This document shows, one piece after another, positions 25,571-35,569 of a stretch of DNA of 64,000 nucleotides. The notes under the pieces were generated by a model. It was not told where the DNA came from. It was given only the letters and a program-made list of their open reading frames with translations, and did not search any database. The translations under genes were made by a program, and so were the position numbers. Within the stretch, counting starts at the first letter, position 1; the number at the start of each line of letters is the position of its first letter. Source of the DNA: Pedobacter alluvionis (GTDB taxonomy: Bacteria; Bacteroidota; Bacteroidia; Sphingobacteriales; Sphingobacteriaceae); the NCBI RefSeq assembly GCF_003664035.1, contig NZ_RCCK01000011.1, positions 434,001 to 498,000 on the forward strand. Direction: 5' to 3'.

Positions 25571-28336
25571 ATGAGTATTTATAACGATTATATCCAGGAG
25601 ATTGAAGAGAGAAAAGCACAAGGTCTTCACCCTAAACCTATTGATGGCGCTGAATTATTAAGTGAAATCATTGATCAAATCAAAAATGTAAATAATTTTA
25701 ACAGGGCAGATGCTGTTAATTTTTTCATATACAACACCTTGCCGGGCACTACCGGAGCAGCTGGTGTAAAAGCAGAGTTTTTAAAAGAAATTATTTTAGG
25801 CGGAACTATCGTTGCAGAAATAACACCTGACTTTGCTTTCGAATTGTTATCGCACATGAAGGGTGGATCTTCTATCAAAGTACTATTAGACATTGCTTTA
25901 GCCGACAATGGTGATAAAGCCCATAAAGCCGCTGATGTACTTAAAACACAAGTTTACTTGTACGATGCCGATACCGATCGTTTAAAAGAAGCTTACAACA
26001 ATGGCAATGCCATTGCTAAAGAAATATTAGAAAGTTATGCCAGGGCTGAATTCTTCACTAAACTTCCTGAAGTAGCAGAAGAAATTAAAGTGGTTACTTT
26101 TATTGCTGGTATTGGCGATATTTCTACAGATTTATTGTCACCAGGTAACCAGGCACACTCCCGCTCAGATCGTGAATTGCATGGTAAATGTATGATTACG
26201 CCAGAGGCACAAGAGGAAATTAAAGCATTGCAGGCAGAACACCCTGATAAAAGTGTAATGCTGGTAGCTGAAAAAGGCACCATGGGTGTAGGTTCCTCGC
26301 GGATGTCGGGTGTAAACAATGTGGCACTGTGGACGGGCAAAAGATCCAGCCCTTATATCCCATTTGTAAATATCGCGCCAATTGTAGGTGGTACCAATGG
26401 TATTTCTCCAATTTTTTTAACCACAGTTGATGTAACTGGTGGTATTGGTATCGACCTTAAAAACTGGGTAAAGAAAACCGATGAGAATGGCAATGTTATC
26501 CGTAACGAAAATGACGAGCCAATTTTAGAGCAGGTTTACTCCATAGAAACGGGCACGGTACTTACCATTAATACCAGAACCAAAAAATTATATAATGGAG
26601 ATCAGGAGTTGATCGACATTTCAAAAGCGCTGACACCACAAAAGATGGAATTTATCAAAGCTGGCGGTTCTTATGCCATTGTTTTTGGTAAAAAAATCCA
26701 AACTTTTGCAGCTAAAACATTAGGCATTGAAGTTTCAGCAGTATTTGCTCCGGCGAAAGAGGTATCTGTAGAAGGGCAAGGTTTAACTGCTGTAGAGAAA
26801 ATATTTAACAGAAATGCTGTAGGTTTAACACAAGGCAAAGTTTTACATGCCGGTTCTGATGTTCGTGTTGAAGTAAACATCGTAGGTTCGCAAGATACTA
26901 CCGGTTTAATGACGGCTCAGGAATTAGAGGCAATGGCTGCTACAGTGATTTCTCCAATTGTTGATGGCGCATATCAATCGGGTTGCCATACGGCATCTGT
27001 TTGGGACAAAAAAGCACAGGCAAATATCCCTAAACTGATGAAGTTTATGAATGATTTCGGGGTAATTACTGCCCGCGACCCTAAAGGGGAATATCATTCG
27101 ATGACCGATGTTATTCACAAAGTATTAAACGATATTACCATTGATGAGTGGGCAATCATCATCGGTGGCGACTCGCATACCCGTATGTCTAAAGGTGTGG
27201 CATTCGGCGCAGATTCTGGTACAGTAGCATTAGCATTGGCAACAGGTGAGGCTTCTATGCCAATTCCGGAGTCAGTAAAAGTAACCTTCAAAGGTGAAAT
27301 GAAACAACACATGGATTTCCGTGATGTAGTTCATGCGACGCAATTACAAATGCTGCAGCAGTTTGATGGTGAAAACGTATTCCAGGGCCGTATCATTGAG
27401 GTACATATCGGCACTTTATTAGCTGATCAGGCCTTTACCTTTACCGATTGGACTGCTGAAATGAAAGCAAAAGCGTCTATCTGTATTTCGCAGGACGATA
27501 CTTTAATCCAATCGTTAGAAATTGCCAAAAACCGTATTCAAATCATGATAGACAAAGGTATGGACAACCATAACCAGGTTTTACAAGGTTTGATTAATAA
27601 AGCAAACAAACGTATTGAGGAAATTAAAACTGGTATTAAACCAGCTTTAATGCCAGACGATAATGCTAAATATTATGCTGAGGTTGTAATCGATCTTGAT
27701 CTAATTGAAGAACCAATGATTGCCGATCCGGATGTGAATAACGCAGATGTTTCTAAACGTTATACACACGATACCATCAGAGATTTAACTTATTATGGTG
27801 GCGATAAAAAAGTAGATCTTGGTTTCGTTGGCTCATGCATGGTGCATAAAGATGACTTGAAAATCGTTTCTCAAATGTTAAAAAACATAGAGACGCAGAC
27901 CGGTAAAGTAGAATTCAAAGCGCCATTGGTAGTTGCAGCCCCTACTTACAACATCATTGATGAACTGAAAGCAGAAGGTGATTGGGAATACTTACAAAGA
28001 TATTCTGGATTTGAGTTCAGCGATGCGTTACCTAAAGCTGCAGCGCGTACCGAATATGAGAACATCATGTATTTAGAGCGTCCGGGTTGTAACCTTTGTA
28101 TGGGTAACCAGGAGAAAGCGGCTAAAGGCGATACGGTAATGGCTACTTCGACCCGTTTATTTCAGGGTCGTGTGGTAGAAGATAAAGATGGTAAAAAAGG
28201 AGAGTCTTTACTGGCTTCAACCCCGGTAGTGGTTCTTTCAGCTATCCTGGGTCGTATTCCGAGCATTGAAGAATATAAATTGGCAGTAGAAGGGATTAAC
28301 TTAACCAAGTTTACTCCTATTTCTACAAAACAATAA
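25571..28336 (+). CDS. acnB: Aconitate hydratase B / 2-methylisocitrate dehydratase
   Basis: A 921-residue AcnB-type aconitase from the ATG at 25571 (MSIYNDYIQEIEERKAQGL); the frame extends upstream but without family sequence. AcnB has its swivel domain at the N-terminus, preceded by a HEAT-like domain, which fits this order. The 4Fe-4S ligands are C756 (GSCMVH) and C840/C843 (GCNLC). It interconverts citrate and isocitrate and, in many bacteria, acts on 2-methylisocitrate. It is about 55 residues longer than the E. coli enzyme. A mitochondrial-type aconitase follows 191 bases downstream. Confidence 0.95.
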   Translation: MSIYNDYIQEIEERKAQGLHPKPIDGAELLSEIIDQIKNVNNFNRADAVNFFIYNTLPGTTGAAGVKAEFLKEIILGGTIVAEITPDFAFELLSHMKGGSSIKVLLDIALADNGDKAHKAADVLKTQVYLYDADTDRLKEAYNNGNAIAKEILESYARAEFFTKLPEVAEEIKVVTFIAGIGDISTDLLSPGNQAHSRSDRELHGKCMITPEAQEEIKALQAEHPDKSVMLVAEKGTMGVGSSRMSGVNNVALWTGKRSSPYIPFVNIAPIVGGTNGISPIFLTTVDVTGGIGIDLKNWVKKTDENGNVIRNENDEPILEQVYSIETGTVLTINTRTKKLYNGDQELIDISKALTPQKMEFIKAGGSYAIVFGKKIQTFAAKTLGIEVSAVFAPAKEVSVEGQGLTAVEKIFNRNAVGLTQGKVLHAGSDVRVEVNIVGSQDTTGLMTAQELEAMAATVISPIVDGAYQSGCHTASVWDKKAQANIPKLMKFMNDFGVITARDPKGEYHSMTDVIHKVLNDITIDEWAIIIGGDSHTRMSKGVAFGADSGTVALALATGEASMPIPESVKVTFKGEMKQHMDFRDVVHATQLQMLQQFDGENVFQGRIIEVHIGTLLADQAFTFTDWTAEMKAKASICISQDDTLIQSLEIAKNRIQIMIDKGMDNHNQVLQGLINKANKRIEEIKTGIKPALMPDDNAKYYAEVVIDLDLIEEPMIADPDVNNADVSKRYTHDTIRDLTYYGGDKKVDLGFVGSCMVHKDDLKIVSQMLKNIETQTGKVEFKAPLVVAAPTYNIIDELKAEGDWEYLQRYSGFEFSDALPKAAARTEYENIMYLERPGCNLCMGNQEKAAKGDTVMATSTRLFQGRVVEDKDGKKGESLLASTPVVVLSAILGRIPSIEEYKLAVEGINLTKFTPISTKQ

Positions 28337-28367
28337 GAACAAAAAAACATATTATTTGTTAAACCTT

Positions 28368-28403
28368 ATAAAAGGCTATCCGAGAGATCTGGTAGCCTTT
28401 TAT
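28368..28403 (+). terminator. Terminator between the two aconitase genes
   Basis: ATAAAAGGCTA and TAGCCTTTTAT form a perfect 11-bp stem around CCGAGAGATCTGG-like loop bases, followed by TTTG. It suggests that the two aconitase genes are separate transcription units. Confidence 0.7.
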
Positions 28404-28527
28404 TTTGCAGAATAGTTGCATAGAATGGTTTTAAATAAGATATTATGACAAATCTCAAAAATAAATCTGTTTAAAATTGTTTAATTTAGATAGTACCTTA
28501 TTGACAATAATTATAAAAAATTAAAGT

Positions 28528-30810
28528 ATGGCTTTTGATATAGACATGATTAAAAAGGTGTATGCAAACTTTGGTAGCCGCGTAGAGGCTGCGCGTAAAG
28601 TTGTTGGCAGACCTTTAACATTATCTGAAAAAATATTGTATGCACACCTTTGGGATGGAGATCCTAAAAAGGCGTTTAAGCGTGGTTCTGATTACGTAGA
28701 CTTTGCACCAGACCGCGTAGCGATGCAGGATGCTACTGCGCAGATGGCTTTATTGCAGTTTATGCAAGCGGGTCGTCCGCAAGTTGCAGTTCCTTCAACA
28801 GTTCACTGCGATCACCTGATTACGGCTAAAGAAGGCGCTGCTATAGATTTACCACATGCCAAAACAGAAAGTGCCGAAGTTTTTGATTTCTTATCTTCTG
28901 TATCCAATAAATACGGTATTGGTTTCTGGAAACCAGGGGCTGGTATTATCCACCAGGTAGTTTTAGAGAATTATGCTTTCCCGGGTGGAATGATGATTGG
29001 TACCGACTCGCACACAGTAAATGCTGGTGGTTTAGGTATGGTTGCGATTGGTGTTGGTGGTGCTGATGCGTGTGATGTAATGGCAGGTTTGCCTTGGGAG
29101 CTTAAATTCCCTAAGTTAATCGGTGTAAAACTAACCGGTAAATTAAATGGCTGGACTGCAGCCAAAGATGTAATCCTTAAAGTGGCTGGTATTCTGACTG
29201 TAAAAGGTGGTACCGGTGCTATTGTAGAATATTTTGGCGATGGTGCCACTTCAATGAGCTGTACCGGAAAAGGTACCATTTGTAATATGGGTGCCGAAAT
29301 TGGTGCAACCACTTCTACTTTCGGTTACGACGAGAGCATGGAGCGTTACTTACGCGCTACCGGCAGAAATGAAGTTGCTGATGAAGCAAACAAAATTGCG
29401 GCTTACCTAACCGGCGATGCCGAAGTATATGCTGATCCTGAAAATTATTTCGATCAGGTTATTGAGATCGATTTAGATACTTTAGAGCCTTACTTAAACG
29501 GTCCTTTTACACCAGATTTAGCTACTCCGGTTTCTCAAATGAAAGTTGAGGCAGAGAAAAATGGCTGGCCATTAAAAGTGGAGTGGGGCTTAATTGGGTC
29601 TTGTACCAACTCTTCTTATGAGGATTTATCAAGGGCAGCGTCTATTGCCAACCAGGCAATTGCAAAAGGTTTGGTAACCAAATCTGCTTTCGGTATCAAC
29701 CCTGGATCTGAGCAGGTACGTTACACGGCAGATCGTGATGGTTTCTTAAAAACTTTCGAAGATTTAGACGCAACAATCTTTACCAATGCCTGCGGACCAT
29801 GTATTGGTATGTGGGATCGTACAGGTGCAGAGAAAGCAGAAAAAAACACCATTGTACACTCTTTTAACAGGAATTTTGCTAAACGTGCTGATGGCAACCC
29901 TAATACTTTCGCTTTTGTGGCTTCGCCAGAAATGGTTGCTGCTATTGCCATTTCGGGTAATTTAGGATTTAATCCATTAACGGATACCTTAACTAACGAT
30001 AAAGGCGAACAGGTTAAATTAGATCCACCTACCGGCTTTGAATTGCCAACAAAAGGTTTCGCTGTAGAAGATGCGGGTTACCAGGCACCAGCAGCTGATG
30101 GTTCATCAGTTCAGGTTTTGGTTTCTCCAACCTCACACCGTTTACAATTATTAGATCCGTTTACCCCATGGGAAGGCACAGACCTTAAAGGATTAAAACT
30201 TTTAATCAAAGCTAAAGGTAAATGTACAACAGATCATATCTCAATGGCTGGTCCGTGGTTAAAATTCCGTGGTCACCTGGATAACATCTCTAACAACATG
30301 TTAATTGGTGCAGTTAACTACTTCAACGATAAAACCGATAATGTTAAAAACGAATTAACTGGCGAATATGGCCCTGTTCCGGCTACCCAACGTGATTATA
30401 AAGCTGCTGGTTTAGGATCAATTGTAGTAGGCGACGAAAACTACGGCGAAGGTTCATCTCGTGAGCATGCAGCCATGGAGCCACGTCACCTGGGCGTTCG
30501 CGCGGTATTGGTAAAATCGTTTGCCCGTATCCACGAAACCAACCTGAAGAAACAAGGTATGTTAGGTTTAACCTTTGCAGATAAAGATGATTACGACAAA
30601 ATTTTAGAAGATGATACCATCGATATCTTAGGCTTAACAGAATTTGCTCCAGATAAACCATTAACATTGGTATTACATCATTCTGATGGCTCTACCGAAC
30701 AGTTTGCGGTTAACCACAGTTATAATGATCAACAAATTGAATGGTTTAAGGCTGGTGGTGCATTAAATATCATCAGAGCTGAGGCAGCGGCTAAGGCAGG
30801 GCTTAGTTAG
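28528..30810 (+). CDS. Aconitate hydratase, mitochondrial type
   Basis: A 760-residue aconitase of the eukaryotic mitochondrial type, structurally distinct from AcnB because its swivel domain is C-terminal. Cluster ligands are C359 (GSCTNSS), C422 and C425 ([10 protein letters not shown]), almost the same numbering as the mitochondrial enzyme. Substrate-binding segments such as [11 protein letters not shown] and [18 protein letters not shown] are intact. It catalyses citrate-isocitrate interconversion in the TCA cycle. Having it beside acnB suggests condition-specific use, for example under oxidative stress or iron limitation, but this is inference. Confidence 0.95.
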   Translation: MAFDIDMIKKVYANFGSRVEAARKVVGRPLTLSEKILYAHLWDGDPKKAFKRGSDYVDFAPDRVAMQDATAQMALLQFMQAGRPQVAVPSTVHCDHLITAKEGAAIDLPHAKTESAEVFDFLSSVSNKYGIGFWKPGAGIIHQVVLENYAFPGGMMIGTDSHTVNAGGLGMVAIGVGGADACDVMAGLPWELKFPKLIGVKLTGKLNGWTAAKDVILKVAGILTVKGGTGAIVEYFGDGATSMSCTGKGTICNMGAEIGATTSTFGYDESMERYLRATGRNEVADEANKIAAYLTGDAEVYADPENYFDQVIEIDLDTLEPYLNGPFTPDLATPVSQMKVEAEKNGWPLKVEWGLIGSCTNSSYEDLSRAASIANQAIAKGLVTKSAFGINPGSEQVRYTADRDGFLKTFEDLDATIFTNACGPCIGMWDRTGAEKAEKNTIVHSFNRNFAKRADGNPNTFAFVASPEMVAAIAISGNLGFNPLTDTLTNDKGEQVKLDPPTGFELPTKGFAVEDAGYQAPAADGSSVQVLVSPTSHRLQLLDPFTPWEGTDLKGLKLLIKAKGKCTTDHISMAGPWLKFRGHLDNISNNMLIGAVNYFNDKTDNVKNELTGEYGPVPATQRDYKAAGLGSIVVGDENYGEGSSREHAAMEPRHLGVRAVLVKSFARIHETNLKKQGMLGLTFADKDDYDKILEDDTIDILGLTEFAPDKPLTLVLHHSDGSTEQFAVNHSYNDQQIEWFKAGGALNIIRAEAAAKAGLS

Positions 30811-30841
30811 TCCTGAGTCCGAAGTCTTTAGTCTAAAATAT

Positions 30842-30877
30842 CAATCCCGTTCTGTTAATTCAGACCGGGATTTTTCG
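30842..30877 (+). terminator. Terminator after the mitochondrial-type aconitase
   Basis: AATCCCGTTCTG pairs with CAGACCGGGATT (one G-T pair) around TTAATT, followed by five T. A second version of this hairpin and its left flank lies at about 31200-31276. Confidence 0.7.
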
Positions 30878-30960
30878 TTACAATTACCCATTACACAAAT
30901 TATATGAGAGGCGTCACCATGAATTTATTTCAGGGTCTATATGGCAGAAAATTAACTTTC

Positions 30961-31060
30961 TAGCCCCGAACGCAGCGGCATCCCTGAAGCGTAGCGCAAG
31001 AATACAGCGCAGCACGGGAACAAACTTTAATAGTGGTTCCTGCCTTTGCGCTTCAAAAAA
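30961..31060 (+). repeat. Repeat of the AGCCCCGGGCGCAGCGGCAT family
   Basis: The order is TAGCCCCGAACGCAGCGGCA, TCCCTGAAGCG, AGCACGGGAACAAACTTTAA, TGCGCTTCAAAAAA. Its relatives are at 31456-31556 and, inverted, at 19383-19480. The 757-base gap 30811-31567 has no gene and is built almost wholly of repeats. Confidence 0.75.
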
Positions 31061-31199
31061 TAAAATAAATAGTTTCCTTATTTTTTTGGAAAGCAGTTAC
31101 AATAGTTCTTAGGGTTGGGCTGGCCCCGCTAATTCTGCTGCTGGTTAGAAAAAAACCAGCATTCGCGTATATCGGGTTTAGATGGCAAAGACAGTAATA

Positions 31200-31276
31200 G
31201 TCTTGAGGCGGACGTCCGAAGCCTAGAGTCTACATATTGAATTCCCGTTTTGTTAATTCAGAACGGGAATTTTTAT
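31200..31276 (+). repeat. Second copy of the aconitase terminator hairpin
   Basis: ACGTCCGAAGCCTAGAGTC then AATTCCCGTTTTG-TTAATT-CAGAACGGGAATT copies the arrangement at 30813-30877 (CCGAAGTCTTTAGTC then the hairpin), with several substitutions. It has a T run and would also work as a terminator. Confidence 0.65.
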
Positions 31277-31302
31277 AGCGAAAATGCTTTTTTTAATAAA
31301 GA

Positions 31303-31413
31303 GTCGTCATCTCGACTGAAGTGCAACGAAACGGAGAGATCTATCAAGATAGATTTCATTCTAAATCCCATAAAATCGTTTTAAAAGTCCTTCCACTATG
31401 CTCAGGATGACAA
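31303..31413. repeat. GTCATCTCGACTGAAG ... CTCAGGATGACA repeat
   Basis: The arms GTCATCTCGACTGAAGTG and CACTATGCTCAGGATGAC are related to the inner arms of the element at 11.9 kb. The centre GGAGAGATCTATCAAGATAG contains a short palindrome. It is a dispersed element with no coding potential. Confidence 0.6.
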
Positions 31414-31455
31414 TTGTGAGGGGAAATTCACCTTAATAGCAGCAAAGAGGCTTTT

Positions 31456-31556
31456 TAGCCCCGGGCGCAGCGGCATCCCTGAAGCGCAGCGTAAGGATAC
31501 AGCGAAGAACGGGAACAAGCCTTAATAGCTGCCTCTGATCTTGCGCTTCAAAAAAT
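31456..31556 (+). repeat. Repeat of the AGCCCCGGGCGCAGCGGCAT family, third copy
   Basis: AGCCCCGGGCGCAGCGGCAT, CCCTGAAGCGCAGCG, GAACGGGAACAAGCCTTAAT and TTGCGCTTCAAAAAA match the copies at 30961-31060 and 19383-19480. It ends 12 bases before the downstream convergent gene. Confidence 0.75.
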
Positions 31557-31567
31557 GTAAAATTTAT

Positions 31568-31999
31568 CTACTTAAACTCATAACCACAATCGTAACAATG
31601 GTTGCATTTATTGGCTTTAATTGGAGTAGTAAGTGTTAAAAAAGCAAGTATAGTTGCCCAAATACTATATTTTTTATCAGTAGCCATTCCATAGCCCACA
31701 TTGGTAGATCCACATTTCTCACAAACTGTTTTATCTGCTGCTTCTTCATCAACAACTTGATCTGATGATTCAAAAGCTAAACTATTGTCTTCAGCCAGTA
31801 AAGCATTGATGGCTTCCACGTCTCTTTCAAAAACAATGAGTTTAACACCGCCAATGGCCTGGTTGTAAAGCGGATTTAGTGTTGCAACATTTTCATCGGC
31901 CAGGAAACAGGCAAATCCGCTATCTTCCAATTTAGCTTTAATAATATTGGCCTCCATTGGATTATAATAAGTGCTGTACACTACTGTTCTATCATTCAT
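31568..31999 (-). CDS. DUF2007 protein with C-terminal zinc ribbon
   Basis: A 143-residue protein. Residues 1-70 (TVVYSTYYNPMEANIIKAKL, GVKLIVFERDVEAINALL) match the DUF2007 domain, a small alpha/beta fold called a putative signal-transducing domain. An acidic linker follows, then a zinc ribbon formed by CEKCG and CNHCYDCGYEF, split by one hydrophobic segment (IWATILAFLTLTTPI). A TATGTTTG element ends four bases before the ATG, so the message may be leaderless. The physiological role is unknown. Confidence 0.85.
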   Translation of the reverse strand: MNDRTVVYSTYYNPMEANIIKAKLEDSGFACFLADENVATLNPLYNQAIGGVKLIVFERDVEAINALLAEDNSLAFESSDQVVDEEAADKTVCEKCGSTNVGYGMATDKKYSIWATILAFLTLTTPIKANKCNHCYDCGYEFK

Positions 32000-32003
32000 A
32001 TTC

Positions 32004-32011
32004 CAAACATA
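32004..32011 (-). promoter_or_regulatory. Candidate -7 element of the DUF2007 gene
   Basis: On the minus strand TATGTTTG is an exact TAnnTTTG, only four bases before the ATG at 31999, implying a leaderless transcript. No clear -33 box was found. Confidence 0.35.
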
Positions 32012-32053
32012 AGAATTTGTTTAATGATGAACATGAAAACAGTAAACGATTAA

Positions 32054-33391
32054 CTAACTTTTCAGAAATTCTTTCCACCAATAGCCCGAATCTTTAATGG
32101 TACGCTCTTGTGTTTTAAAGTCGTTATAGACCAGTCCAAACCTTGCTGTAAAACCCTCTGCCCATTCAAAATTATCCATAAGTGTCCAGGCCATGTAGCC
32201 AGTAATATTTATCCCTTCATTTTTGAGTTTTAGCAGCGCGCCCAGGTAAAGTTTAAAATATTCAATCCGTTCCGGATCTTCTACCCTTTTATCTGTCAAT
32301 TTATCGTGATAGGCTGCACCATTTTCAGTAATCATGATATTTTTAACATTGGGATAAGCAGCAAACTGTTTTACAATATTATAAAAGCTATCGGCATTAA
32401 TCTCCCAGCCCATCGCAGTGTGTGGCTTTTTCCGGCTTTTGGCCTTTACTTCCCAAGCCTGAATTACCGGAATAAAAGCATTATACTTAACTACTAAAGG
32501 AAAGTAATTCTGAAGTCCGATAAAATCAAAATCAAATTTCATCCTTTCCTGCAGTCGCCAGGTGCCATATTCGATCTGAAATTTCTCCAACACATCCCAA
32601 TCTGCTGTAGGAAAGCCCATGCCTAGTGTAGGTTCTACAAACAAACGGTTCATGAGACAGTCTACGCGTTTAGCGGTGAGGATATCGCTATCACTTTGTG
32701 TATTAGGGATAATTTCCGAACAGGAAAAAGTAGTGCCAATATTGGCCTTGTTAATTTCTGCACGTAAAATTTTACCACCTTCTGCCTGTGCCAAAGCCGT
32801 ATGTAATACTGCAGGGAAAAAATTGCTCAAACCTGTTTTCCCGGGAGCATGAATACCAAGCATATACCCTAATGATGTATAACCAAAAGGCTCGTTCAAT
32901 ACAATCCAGTTTTTTACTTTATCTCCATATTCTAATGCACAAATGCTCACAAAGGCATTAAAGGCAGCATTGATGCTAAAGCTTGTCCAGCCGCCCTCAT
33001 CTTCCAGTGCCTGCGGTAAATCCCAGTGATAAAGTGTAACATAAGGTGTAATTCCATGTGTTAAACATTCGTCAATAAGATTGTGGTAAAAACGGATACC
33101 TTCCTGATTTATTTCTCCCCTTCCGCTGGGCAAAATCCTAGACCAGGCAATAGAAAACCTAAAAACTTTAAAGCCTAGTAATTTTACTAAAGCTATATCT
33201 TCGGTATATCGGTGATAAAAATCGCAGGCAGGATCTAATTTGTGACTCTTCTTTATTTTGCCGTTTTTTGCCGTAAAAGTATCCCAAATGGAAGGGCCTT
33301 TACCGTACTGGGTTGCTGTGCCTTCTATCTGCGCAGCAGCAGTAGCCACCCCCCATAAAAAATCCTGACCAAAATCGCTTGCCTTAACCAT
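32054..33391 (-). CDS. GH1 family beta-glucosidase
   Basis: A 445-residue glycoside hydrolase family 1 enzyme that cleaves terminal beta-glucosyl (or beta-galactosyl) residues. The acid/base glutamate is E167 in VLNEPFGY and the nucleophile is E356 in ITENG. The N-terminal FLWGVATAAAQIEG and C-terminal WTLMDNFEWAEGFTARFGLV are diagnostic. There is no signal peptide, so the enzyme is cytoplasmic and would act on imported oligosaccharides. It stands alone. Confidence 0.95.
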   Translation of the reverse strand: MVKASDFGQDFLWGVATAAAQIEGTATQYGKGPSIWDTFTAKNGKIKKSHKLDPACDFYHRYTEDIALVKLLGFKVFRFSIAWSRILPSGRGEINQEGIRFYHNLIDECLTHGITPYVTLYHWDLPQALEDEGGWTSFSINAAFNAFVSICALEYGDKVKNWIVLNEPFGYTSLGYMLGIHAPGKTGLSNFFPAVLHTALAQAEGGKILRAEINKANIGTTFSCSEIIPNTQSDSDILTAKRVDCLMNRLFVEPTLGMGFPTADWDVLEKFQIEYGTWRLQERMKFDFDFIGLQNYFPLVVKYNAFIPVIQAWEVKAKSRKKPHTAMGWEINADSFYNIVKQFAAYPNVKNIMITENGAAYHDKLTDKRVEDPERIEYFKLYLGALLKLKNEGINITGYMAWTLMDNFEWAEGFTARFGLVYNDFKTQERTIKDSGYWWKEFLKS

Positions 33392-33601
33392 TGTTATCCA
33401 TTATTTGCCATAAGTTGCGAGTTTAATATTAACAAATCATTAAGCGCTAAATTTTAATTTAAAGATCTTATCATTTTAAAAAGAAAACGAGACCTCTGCC
33501 CTTAATAGTATTAAACAACTTAAAATCTTAAAACAACCAAATATTAATTCAACAATTACGGATTAATGAAATTGAATGAAAAATAGACATTTCTTTATAG
33601 T

Positions 33602-33625
33602 ATCAGATGGTAACATCTAACACCT
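33602..33625. repeat. Decayed CAGATG-GTAA-CATCTG hairpin
   Basis: ATCAGATG-GTAA-CATCTAAC resembles the two perfect hairpins at 45.6 kb (CTGTCAGATG-GNAA-CATCTGACAG) but has lost pairing at its ends. It may be an old copy of the same short palindromic repeat. Confidence 0.5.
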
Positions 33626-33643
33626 CTTACATATCACTAACTA

Positions 33644-35458
33644 TCAATCCAAAGTCAATCCTATTTCTTTCAATAAGATTGCTGCATTAAAAGTTTTGCA
33701 CGGTCCGTATTTTAGCAAATAATCAAATCTCATTTCTCCCTCCGTAATCTGGATATCAAAATGGAAATTACGGACGGTTTCGGGGTAATCTACAATCAGA
33801 TCTGCTAATTGCAAATCGTGAGTGGCAAAGAGTGCAGGAGTTTTTTCGGTAATCAGCTTTTGTATAAAAACTTTTGACCCTAAATATTTATCCCGGCTAT
33901 TTGTACCCCGCAGCATTTCGTCAATCAATACAAAAGTATCTTTATCCTTTACAACATTATCCAGAATCATCTTCAAACGGTTGAGCTCTGCCTTAAAAGT
34001 AGAGGTACTTTCGTTCAGCGAATCTTTAATCCGCATATAAGTATTGATCGAAAAAACAGATAATTGCATCGTTTTGGCACATACCGGCGCACCGGCATAA
34101 GCCAATACCATATTGATACCCAGCGTACGTAAAAAAGTACTTTTGCCGGCCATGTTAGAGCCCGTTACAATATCAACCGTTGGTTTTGCCTCCAAATGAA
34201 AATCGTTGTTTACCCTTACTTGCCCGTTAATAAGCGGATGACCAATGTGTGTGGTGGTTAATGCAAACTGATCGGCAAGCACCGGAAAAACCCAATCAGT
34301 TTGATTATAGGCAGTCGTCGCTAACGAGATCAGTTCTTCAAAATCGCCTAAATGGTCAAGGGCCGAAATCACATCCTTTGATGAAGATTTATACCAACGA
34401 TCTAAACTGATGCAGCATTTTAAATCCCAGAGCAAAAGTGCATTCAATATACCTCCAACGAGAATATTCAGCCTGGCATCAAAATTCTGGATAATTTTAG
34501 ATAGCCCTTTAATTTCTTTGCTTACCGGGATTTTTGAGTCCAGTAAACTCAAAATATACGAACTTTTCCAGCTTTGATTTTCCGTCCACAAAATAGCACT
34601 GGCGTAACCATTTAACAGATTCGAACTTCCACCGAAAGTGTAAAAAACCTTATTGATTTTTGAACCTAATAAAACGTTCCATCCCGTATGGATTATAAAT
34701 AAAAGTGCCAGTACTTTCCAAAAAACACTGCTAATAAGAATTGCCGCTAAAATTAAACCTACCGAAATATACGGTACCAGCTTGACGTAAAACCTCAAAA
34801 AACTACCCTTTACAAATTCCAGTTGAGCACCCAACTGGTGTTTAAGCTGTATTTTAATCTGCTCTATTTTATCGGGGTCGTAACCATGCAGATTAGCCCT
34901 AAAGCTATACGTTTCTGTTATCTTATCTTTTATTTCTTTTATGGCTTCCTGGCGGCGTAATATCGTATCTCTCGTCGATTTTTCTGCGAAATTTTTAGCC
35001 AGAATATTATTCCCACTTTTGGTACTACAGCGGTTAATCAGGGCAAACAGTGATGCGGCACCAAAAATATCAAGGTCGGAAGTGTAAGGATGCAGCTCTG
35101 ATTCGAATGCCTGACCATGGTCGTATCCGTTCGCAGCACCATTCAATATGTTCCATTCATTCTGGTAAACCCATAAAAGTTGTTTTTTATAGTCGATATC
35201 GCGGTCGAGCTGGCTTTGTCTGCGCACAATAAAGACGAAAGCAATTACCGGCAGTAACAAACAAATTTGGATTAATGTGCGCAGGCTGTCGTCTGCCGAG
35301 CGAAGCAGCAAAACGAAAAATAAAATTTCTGCCAAAAACAAACCTATGCGAAGGAAGGAAAGTTGATCGATTAGTTTTTTTGTTTGATCTATATCTGTAG
35401 TAACCTCTTTTATTTTATCCTGGTAACCGGCAATTATTTCTTCTTGTTGTTTCAGCAT
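33644..35458 (-). CDS. Membrane-anchored MutS-like ATPase
   Basis: A 604-residue protein with the MutS core and ATPase domains but no mismatch-recognition domain. It begins with a coiled coil, then has two predicted membrane segments (about 37-53 and 62-78) and a third hydrophobic region at 229-258. The Walker A motif GSNMAGKS is at 433-440, and the Walker B region is VLIDEMLRGTNSRD. MutS-like proteins of this layout are common in Bacteroidetes and poorly characterised; annotation as a mismatch repair protein is not justified by the sequence. It is divergent from rlmH. Confidence 0.88.
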   Translation of the reverse strand: MLKQQEEIIAGYQDKIKEVTTDIDQTKKLIDQLSFLRIGLFLAEILFFVLLLRSADDSLRTLIQICLLLPVIAFVFIVRRQSQLDRDIDYKKQLLWVYQNEWNILNGAANGYDHGQAFESELHPYTSDLDIFGAASLFALINRCSTKSGNNILAKNFAEKSTRDTILRRQEAIKEIKDKITETYSFRANLHGYDPDKIEQIKIQLKHQLGAQLEFVKGSFLRFYVKLVPYISVGLILAAILISSVFWKVLALLFIIHTGWNVLLGSKINKVFYTFGGSSNLLNGYASAILWTENQSWKSSYILSLLDSKIPVSKEIKGLSKIIQNFDARLNILVGGILNALLLWDLKCCISLDRWYKSSSKDVISALDHLGDFEELISLATTAYNQTDWVFPVLADQFALTTTHIGHPLINGQVRVNNDFHLEAKPTVDIVTGSNMAGKSTFLRTLGINMVLAYAGAPVCAKTMQLSVFSINTYMRIKDSLNESTSTFKAELNRLKMILDNVVKDKDTFVLIDEMLRGTNSRDKYLGSKVFIQKLITEKTPALFATHDLQLADLIVDYPETVRNFHFDIQITEGEMRFDYLLKYGPCKTFNAAILLKEIGLTLD

Positions 35459-35502
35459 GATTTTTATTTAGTATATGTTTCCGAAGTGATCAGATGGATA
35501 GA

Positions 35503-35535
35503 TTGTAGTTTTTGTTACAATTTTATCTAAGTTTG
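35503..35535 (+). promoter_or_regulatory. Candidate rlmH promoter
   Basis: TTG (35503-35505) is followed after 22 bases by TAAGTTTG (35528-35535), an exact TAnnTTTG. The rlmH ATG lies 34 bases further on. Confidence 0.5.
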
Positions 35536-35569
35536 AATCTCGAAATTCTAAAGATAGGCAAAATATTAA

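Noticed and set aside
33644-35458. Mismatch repair protein MutS
   Set aside because: No mismatch-recognition domain is present and the N-terminus has membrane helices; only the ATPase core is MutS-like.
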